Translations under genes and position numbers: made by a program | Shown: piece by piece, positions 57,419-64,000 of the stretch | Position numbering within the stretch: the first letter of the stretch is position 1 | Layout: the number at the start of each line of letters is the position of its first letter | Assembly: GCA_015501585.1 (NCBI GenBank) | Contig: JADNRY010000098.1 | Span: 1 to 64,000 of the forward strand | Source of the DNA: Rhodocollybia butyracea | Lineage: Eukaryota; Basidiomycota; Agaricomycetes; Agaricales; Omphalotaceae | Length of the DNA stretch: 64,000 nucleotides | Direction of reading: 5' to 3' | The notes under the pieces: generated by a model | Told to the model about the DNA's origin: nothing | Databases searched by the model: none | The model's input: the letters and a program-made list of their open reading frames with translations, nothing else

Positions 57419-59685
57419 ATGAGACTCGGGGTTAGGGTTTGCACCGTTTCCCTGCTTAACATAAAATCGGCCTGCCTCGTGTCATCGACAACGGCGCCTA
57501 ACTTCACAGCTATGGGTACCTCTCTCAGCACCGTGAGCGTGCCGGACTGGCAAACCGCATGTGCCTCCAAGTTCAATTGCACCTCCGAAGGCCTCGTCAA
57601 TATTCTTGGAGAGGCTATTTTTCCTACCTGTCCTGCCAATGGCAGTCTTCCACCTGACGTCTGGGGCATATCGAACAGAGCTTGCGAGCAGAGCTGCGGG
57701 ATATTCACACAGGTGAGCACAATACTGTTCTTCAGATGAATTTCGCTTAATATGAGCAAGAGCGTAGATTTTACTTCCTCTGCGCTCACTATGTCAACCT
57801 GGCTGCTGCCTTGGCTCGCCCTGATAGCCCAGCTACCCTTCGAAGCGAACGGCTCCATAAATTTCATGAGCGCCTGCTTGTCTATCGGGAGCCCAGCCCT
57901 TGCGGCGTACTCTATCGCACTCACAGCTTTCAATCGACGGTACATCTCCATTGCATTCCGAAAAATCAAAGACAGGGCGCAACACAATTCACGCTGCCGT
58001 TACATGGTCGAACGAGTTGACGCAGCTGCATTTATTCTTCGGGAAACTCAACAATGTCCTATGCGTGCTAATCAGAGGGCTGGCGAACTAGCCAGTCTCA
58101 TCATTCTGGATGACGATAACGGTCAACAGAAATTCTGGATAACTGCGGAGAAGGATCTTCGCAACACACGACGTGGCTTCACGCAGTCATTCCTTGCCCA
58201 AGGTATATGATCTGATTAGTGCCGATTGTACGATACTGATACTAACACACTTATAGTTCTGTTCGCCTTTCTAGCGTACTTGATATCATTCATTGCAGCA
58301 GTCCATGACTCACTCGGCAGCCCCGACGTCGGTAATCAATTCGCATCTAGCACAGTCTGGAGTTGGATGTAAGGCTTTCCCGCCTCTAAATTGCTTTAGA
58401 GCTAAATCATCTCAATTGCAGGTTTCCAATCGTCTTTGGGTAGGATTTCCTTTGCACACCTTCAAATCTTGAGCTCATATCTTCTAGATATGTTCGTGTA
58501 GGATCGCAGTGCAAGGTCGGGACCATCAAGAAAGCTCTCACAGACCACAAATTCATCCCAGAGCGCGACATTACAGGGAAAGTTGAATATGTGGCTCAGA
58601 CAGGTCTCTGCCCAAACGCTGACCTGCATATCTTGTCCGATGCTCGAAGTGGAGCTTTTAGTACGTTTCGAGAGACACTTCCTCTTCTACCAATTCATCA
58701 GCGGCACGCATCTGGCGCCAGTCAATCGGAAATTCCCTCTTTACACACCAGGGACGTGTGTTCAGGTTCGCAGGCGCCCTTTCCCCATATGAGCCGCAAG
58801 GGCAGTGTAGGTCGAGATTCTCAATCTGACTATGTCCTGGCTCAACAGGGCATTCCCAAGCTTTCGCCAAACGATTTCGACGAATCTCCCTCTCCCCTTC
58901 TCACCTGGTGGGGATTTGATGTGCGAGGCGACGAAAGGACAGAGGGGCCAATCTTTAATTACGCCCGCATCTTCACTTGGTTCACATTCGCTGGACACGT
59001 ACAACGAGGATTCGAGAATGGGATTTCCAGCTTCCGAACGATGTTTAATCCATCGACAGCCCGAGATGCCGCCATCCGATGTCGCTTGGAACCAGAGCTC
59101 AGAGCTTTCATACCATTATCGTCTCTCCATCAACATCCCCATATAATTCATCACATGTTTCAAGCCGCCTTGGTTGCCCTGTTTCTCCAATGGGGTACCA
59201 CCGGGGCTGCTATCCTCGTGGCGTACTGGACACCAGCCGTTGGACTTGGCTGCCGCTCAGGAGGTTATCTCATCTATGGCATCGCTGCCACCGTATCATG
59301 GCTCATGCTCGTCTTCTCTAATCTTATCTCGCATGAAGTCATGCAAAGACTCGAAGTTCGGGATCAACGAGGCACGCGCGGTCTGAGCGCACTGGCGGTT
59401 ATAATGCGTATCACAGGCAAGACTCTTGCCATCTTTAATGCAGCGTGGCTCATCGCGTCCGGCGTTATGGAGGATATCGGAGCATTTCAAACGTGTTGGT
59501 GCGACACCGATGCCTTTCAATATCATGGGAATGGATGGATATCAGTATTTAAGGATGCTTCCGACCTTAGAAACGTTGCTGGGGGCACCTGGATAGGAGG
59601 GTTTGTATGGTCAATGGGGGTATGCCTTGCTGTTTCCGCAGTTTTTGCCTATCAGGTAAATGGGGAGAGGAATTCCCTTGATTGA
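57419..59685 (+). CDS. Uncharacterised multi-pass membrane protein with Cys-rich ectodomain, five exons
   Basis: Predicted 687 aa. Exons are 57419-57712, 57761-58202, 58257-58368, 58422-58439 (18 nt) and 58488-59685; phases agree. A possible signal or anchor segment is followed by a short Cys-rich part (DWQTACASKFNCTSEGLVNI; CPANGS; NRACEQSCG). Membrane helices follow: STWLLPWLALIAQL, then VLFAFLAYLISFIAAV after a soluble loop, a long hydrophilic loop (HQRHASGASQSE to SPLLTWWGFDV), and a C-terminal cluster of about five helices (FQAALVALFLQWGTTGAAIL; IYGIAATVSWLMLVFSN; ALAVIMRITGKTLAIF). The family is found in Agaricomycetes without known function. Convergent with the next gene, 235 bp apart. 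Start: first ATG of the frame, moderately certain. Confidence 0.72.
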
Positions 59686-59919
59686 ACTATATTTACTGTT
59701 TAATACTTATTTGTAACACTATTAGTATGGATTGAATTAGGATATTACCCTTGTGGTATTGACTAAGGATACCAATTTCTCCCTTTCGAATTTGAGAGAA
59801 GGATGTGAAGGCTCCAAACCGCTTGAAGTCTCGGTGTATCTCCGCATTCATTTCTACACCCTCTTTGCAGGCTGCCTTTCTGCCCTCAATTTACCGAGTA
59901 GAGTCAAGTAGATACCCTT

Positions 59920-61100
59920 TCATTCAGTCATAGGGGGACTGAGATGGTTGGCTTGGCCAGACTGTTCAGTTTCGGCAGAAGTGCCTTCTAACCCACTCTG
60001 GGTGCCGGAGAGTTCAAGCTGCTGGATCAATGTGGGAATCCAGAAACTGTGCTCATCCATGTCTTGAGTTTGCACCAGGATAAAAATTACTACTGGATTT
60101 AAAGCCTGAAAAACATGATTGAGGAATGAGTATTGACAAAAATCATAATAGGGTCCTCACTGCAGCATATATGTTGAGTTGTTCAACAGACTCTCCAGCA
60201 TAGATGATAGGTGAAAGGTCTGCTGCCTTAACATCTAATTCTCTGATTATTATGTTAATTATCTGATAAATTTCATTTAGTGGAACCAAGTTATACTCTG
60301 TATGTGAGAAGCAGACCTGAAACAGTGCATATGCAGTCCCAGATTCCACAAGTAGAAGAAAAATGCCTTCTACTCTGCTTTTTTTCCTTCTAATTGAAAT
60401 CGCTCTCATTGAGTTGTGATAGGTCCTGCAATTTCAAAAGTCACGAAATTAAGCTTCATTGAGAACGTTCACTACTGACCACGCCCGGAAGCCTATTAGA
60501 CAGGTTGCAACCATATTCACTGACAATGCGACCGCAAAAACTATCCCATCGAGAGCCACAATCGAATTGCTGACATTGCTGTTGGGTGAAAGTTCTAATC
60601 GAGAGTCTGCAATGTCATCGACCAGTGAGACAGCTTATATTGGATCAGCAAGGAACCACCACGACAATGAGTGTAAATCAATCCCACCTATATCCGCCAG
60701 CATCAAAACAACCAATGTCCATTTGGCAGCCTTATTACCAACCCAAACCCCTGAAGCTCTCCACGCAATGACAGCATCTGCAATCAAGGACTTATGGGTT
60801 CAAGTTAGCAGGTGGCAGTACTCAGTGTAGGCCCGCATCCCAACTCACTACAATGCTGCGTGACCATATTGTGATCAATTGACTGAGTCTCAACAATGGC
60901 TGAAGATCTGCTGCTGCTGCTTGGGACATAATTCCACCGGGAAGAGAGACTACAAGGCCATACTTGATGAGGGTGAGAATCGCTGCAGACTGACTGACAA
61001 TGTACAGTATCATGAGGACAAATGTGCCAACAAGGAAGAAGGTCGATGCATTCTTTGCTCTACTTGCACACTTATTGCTCCTACAAAGATGTATCAAAAT
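59920..61100 (-). CDS. Uncharacterised 7TM-like membrane protein, multi-exon
   Basis: The exon order on the minus strand matches the family of the 15441-16940 gene. First comes a helix TFFLVGTFVLMILYIVSQSA (about 61000-61060), then LIADAVIAWRASGVWVGNKA, KWTLVVLMLADIG, an intron of about 54 nt, and VALDGIVFAVALSVNMVATC with LIGFRAW. Next is SRVEGIFLLLVESGTAYALF, an intron, SPIIYAGESVEQLNIYAA, and a last exon LNPVVIFILVQTQDMDEHSF with a polar tail ending at TGA (59920-59922). The N-terminus above 61060 is not resolved. Sequence is well conserved with no internal stops in the joined exons. Function unknown. Confidence 0.6.
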
Positions 61101-62426
61101 TTGTGCAGAGCCTTATATCTAAACTCACACGAGTATAGACAAATGCTAAGTGCAACACCTGAACAATAAATGCCTAAAGTATTGACAAGTAAGGTTTTTT
61201 CTTCAAAGATAAGGCAATGATTTTACCATAGAGAACGGATTGTAATATCGTCTGAGCAGTATTTCCCCACAACACTTGGCCAATATGTGTAACTTCTTCT
61301 ACCTCTTCTGGAGTCATTATGGACTTTTGCACATGAAGTTTGGATGAGGGTCAAATTGCTTGTGAGAATTGGATTCGGAACTGGATGAAGCTTGTTAAGG
61401 CACCTGTTAATTAAGATTCAAAAAGCAAATTACCGTCTTGAGACCTTGGTGTGGTTTCCCACCTTGGCTTAGTAGCGAATGTTGTTGCAAGAAGATTCAG
61501 ATACCACCTACGCTCCTCCTTCAAATGTGGAGACAATCAGGTAGAGATGCTGATGGGTAAAGCCCTGGGTCAACGCGGGGCCTCATTACACAGACCTAGA
61601 AGCTTATATACTCTACAATTGTATACTACACTACATAAGGAAATTGGCCATACACAGCTATACATAGTCAACGACTCTCAGCCAACTCTGCACAGGCGCC
61701 GATTTTGCACTACATTTGGGTCAATGCAATATTGACATCAGACACATTATGAGTCCAGTTTGTACAAGACATTTGTACACGGAGGCAGTTGGATATCATT
61801 AAAGGCACAAATTCATACAGTGAAGGTATTTGACAGCTGAACAGTATCATCATATCACAGATTCACATCATGTTGGTTTCCTTCTGATCCACTCACATTT
61901 CATGATTTCCACAGGCTTGATACTGTATTGGATGGGACATTCTTTACAATGCTAGTTCGATGCCGTTGCTAAGTGTTGTAACAGTGTGCGATTGCACGAG
62001 ATGGAAAACACAAAGATTTTGCGAAACATTTGGCAGATAGACAGAGATCATATCACATCATTATGTTGGCAGATGGCATGGACATCATATCATTATATTG
62101 TTTCTTTCGGTCTGGCCCACCCACGGCGCCGAGGACCAGGCAGGGACTAAGTCGTAGGCTTGTACCACTACCCCTCTTTGTCCACTGAAATTAAGTACAC
62201 ATCCACACATCTAGCTGGTACTTACAACTATGGTATGAACAAGCTACCAAAAAATTTTCCGGAACAAATCAATTGTACTTCATTAGAGTCTCCTAGCAGC
62301 TGCAACACCGCCCAGGCCAGGTACCAATATCAGGGGCAGCATTGGCATGTGATCAATAATTGCATTTAAAAGACAGCAAGTTTGAACACTGAAAATCTCA
62401 AGCTATGCATACCCCATCTGTCATGA
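61101..62426. other. Intergenic, no gene recognised
   Basis: Short frames only. A small tract of tatac/gtatac words at about 61605-61640 and cat-atc-rich DNA at 62040-62110. Confidence 0.35.
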
Positions 62427-62520
62427 AGCTTGTGCTGTTGTCTCTTGCATGTACAGCGGTAATGGCCTATCCCAATCTCAAAAATAAGGGTGAGGGATTG
62501 TTCAATGACAAGAGGTATGG
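62427..62520 (+). CDS. Possible 5' end of a small secreted protein gene, truncated
   Basis: ATG at 62427 gives MKLVLLSLACTAVMAYPNLK, a good signal peptide with cleavage after the AMA/VMA region, then NKGEGLFNDKR. Frame continuity afterwards is unclear; spliced fragments at 62577-62630 (TSDSTLEILTITDD) could follow. The Copia LTR begins some 400 bp downstream, so insertion may have cut the gene. No family assigned. Confidence 0.35.
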
Positions 62521-62929
62521 CAAAGTGTATTTTTGGTTAGTATTGTACTGATGTAATTACTCTTATAGTATCAAATCCCCTGCAACTAGTGATTCTACCC
62601 TTGAGATTTTGACAATAACTGATGATGTAAGGCTACCTCACTGGGTTGTTCTGTCTTGTCCATAGCTAATCCAAACATACCTGTAGAAGCATTTCACAAG
62701 TAAACGTCAAGAGAGTTGCGGCACTGCAATATGTGAATTTAAATAGTTGCAAGAGTAAATTGATTACTGTAGTATATCACTGCATGCAAAGTTCCCTAAG
62801 TTAGCCTAACTTAGGTAATTTATATCAAAAACTGTCAAAAAATGATAGATCAATAAGTGAAGTAGTTCAGAGAAACATTGTGGTAAACTTAGGGAAATGG
62901 TTCATTGCATATGATTATTGTTAGTTGTG

Positions 62930-63353
62930 TTACAAATGAAATCTTTAGGAAACACTTAGGGAACTGATTTTTCTCATTTGTTTTAAATAAGAAAGGGCAA
63001 GCAATGATAATATTGAAGGTTGTGTAATACTTAGTGAATTATTGGTGGAGTTTAAGTGCTCGCTAGTTGTGGGGGTAGTTCTTAATTATTTTGAACTGGG
63101 TCCCTCGAGCCTATATTTATAGGGATAAACTAGTACATGGGAAACTACTTAATAAGCTTGCTGCGGAATGCTGCGGAATGACTGTGCATTGCTGCGCATG
63201 ACTTTACATGACTAGATATGACTCAACGTGACTCTACTTAACTAGCTATGACTTATATCCAATGCATAAAATACCGTGAACCGAATATGAGTCATAATGA
63301 CTCGCCGTGATTCCACATGAGTTTAGGATAGTTTCCGTTGATATTACAACACT
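62930..63353 (-). mobile_element. Copia LTR (3' LTR of the minus-strand element)
   Basis: On the minus strand the LTR starts TGTTGTAATATCAACGG directly after a purine tract (GAGGGGGAG, the polypurine primer site) next to the polyprotein end. On the plus strand the outer end is read as TGTTACAAATG at about 62930. It holds repeated tgctgcggaatg and TGASTCA words (63219-63225, 63288-63294), shared in inverted orientation with the solo LTR at 21294-22445. The outer boundary is the less certain one. Confidence 0.65.
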
Positions 63354-63358
63354 CCCCC

Positions 63359-64000
63359 TCAAGCGGAAATTAGTCCAAGACTCTTTGCAAAATACTTCAC
63401 CTTTGAACTTGTCAAAGCTTTGGTGAAGATATCAGCTACCATTTCCTCTGTAGGACAATAGACCAATTGAATAGTGCCGTCTTGAATACATTGGCGGATA
63501 AAATGATATCGGATATCAATGTGTTTGGTCCTTGCATGAAATTGTCCAAGTTCAGAGTTGGCCAAAGCAATGGCACCTTGATTATCACCATAGATAATAA
63601 ATGGCTGATCAATGGGATGGAATAATTCCTCCAGAAATTGACGAAGCCATAGTGCTTCCTTTGCTGCATATGTCAAAGCAACATATTCAGCTTCAACAGT
63701 TGACAGAGTGACAAGCTCTTGTTTCTTGGTACTCCAAGAAATAGCTCCCCCATCAATAATAAATGCATAACCAGAGATTGCATGCCGCATCTCCTGGCTC
63801 ATGCCATCTGCATCACTGTATATTTCCAGTCCAGTTTTCTTACCTCCCAAGGTAAGTTTCCAGTGTTTTGTTCCCTGTAAGTAGCGGAATACCCGCTTGA
63901 GTGACTCCCAATGAACAGGTCCTGGATTATCTAGAAATTGTGAGTGTTGTGACACAGAAAAGGATATATCTGGTCTTGTTCCTCGTGCCAGCCAGTTTAT
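63359..64000 (-). CDS. Ty1/Copia polyprotein, RNase H end (partial, continues beyond the window)
   Basis: Open on the minus strand from the window edge (NWLARGTRPDISFSV) to the stop at 63359. It contains the Copia RT/RNase H connection (HWESLKRVFRYLQGTKHWKL), then RNase H: SDADGMSQEMRHAISGYAFI, SWSTKKQELVTLSTVEAEYV, YGDNQGAIALANS and the terminal HARTKHIDIRYHFIR and DIFTKAL words. The Asp-Glu-Asp RNase H triad is seen in these blocks. The usual final segment is complete, and the frame has no breaks within the window, so the element could be young. Confidence 0.92.
   Translation of the reverse strand: MNWLARGTRPDISFSVSQHSQFLDNPGPVHWESLKRVFRYLQGTKHWKLTLGGKKTGLEIYSDADGMSQEMRHAISGYAFIIDGGAISWSTKKQELVTLSTVEAEYVALTYAAKEALWLRQFLEELFHPIDQPFIIYGDNQGAIALANSELGQFHARTKHIDIRYHFIRQCIQDGTIQLVYCPTEEMVADIFTKALTSSKVKYFAKSLGLISA

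Noticed and set aside
57274..57987. A 237-codon minus-strand open frame opposite the membrane-protein gene
   Set aside because: The plus strand here splices consistently into a 687-aa protein with helices and a Cys-rich part. The antisense frame has no domain and is a codon-bias shadow.

Overview
The window looks like nuclear DNA of a mushroom-forming basidiomycete (Agaricomycetes). Genes are split by many short introns of about 45-65 nt. The gene content is typical of that group: DUF6535 and DUF6534-like membrane proteins, an F-box/LRR-like protein, MYND finger, LaeA-like methyltransferases, a NACHT-WD40 receptor, an Hsp20 and several families of uncharacterised multi-pass membrane proteins. 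Transposon fossils occur throughout. Family names come from reading motifs by eye; no database was searched.

Layout. 1-1900 and 9449-10150 carry copies of one degenerate dispersed repeat. 2095-4391 is a cytochrome P450 with a frame break. 6048-8206 (-) is an intact three-exon DUF6535 gene with four ACGCGT boxes just upstream. 10643-11659 (+) is a MYND zinc-finger protein and 12244-13907 (+) an F-box protein. 15441-16940 (-) is a multi-pass membrane protein carrying a small hairpin MITE in an intron. 17743-18249 resembles an LTR remnant.

19056-24254 (-) is a DDE integrase-type gene hit by nested insertions. A 569-bp MITE with telomere-like internal repeats sits at the splice donor of its intron. 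A 2.56-kb TIR element sits in an exon with a 9-bp target duplication, and that element itself carries a 1152-bp solo LTR with a 5-bp duplication. The LTR holds nine hairpin units with a constant core and covarying stems, which is the most unusual structure in the window.

24503-26508 and 30799-35694 (+) are decaying reading frames. The second contains a dioxygenase-like HxD...H region followed by a chromodomain. They are followed on the minus strand by an intact Hsp20-like gene (35842-36598) and a large uncharacterised gene with two apparent GC-AG introns and a 16-nt exon (37013-40310). 41950-43882 (-) is a DUF6534-like gene. 44230-48900 is a tandem duplication of a LaeA-like methyltransferase: copy 1 is intact, copy 2 is frameshifted and has a 1.32-kb TIR insertion in its upstream region. 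50036-54962 (-) is an intact six-exon NACHT-WD40 protein of 1550 aa with fourteen 42-aa WD repeats. 57419-59685 (+) and 59920-61100 (-) are convergent membrane-protein genes. The right edge holds a Copia retrotransposon, minus strand, with its LTR and the RNase H end of its polyprotein.

There is no single pathway here. The themes are membrane/receptor families, methylation-linked genes and layered transposons. In-frame TGA codons punctuating the transposon-like and uncharacterised frames fit loss of CGA codons by C-to-T change.
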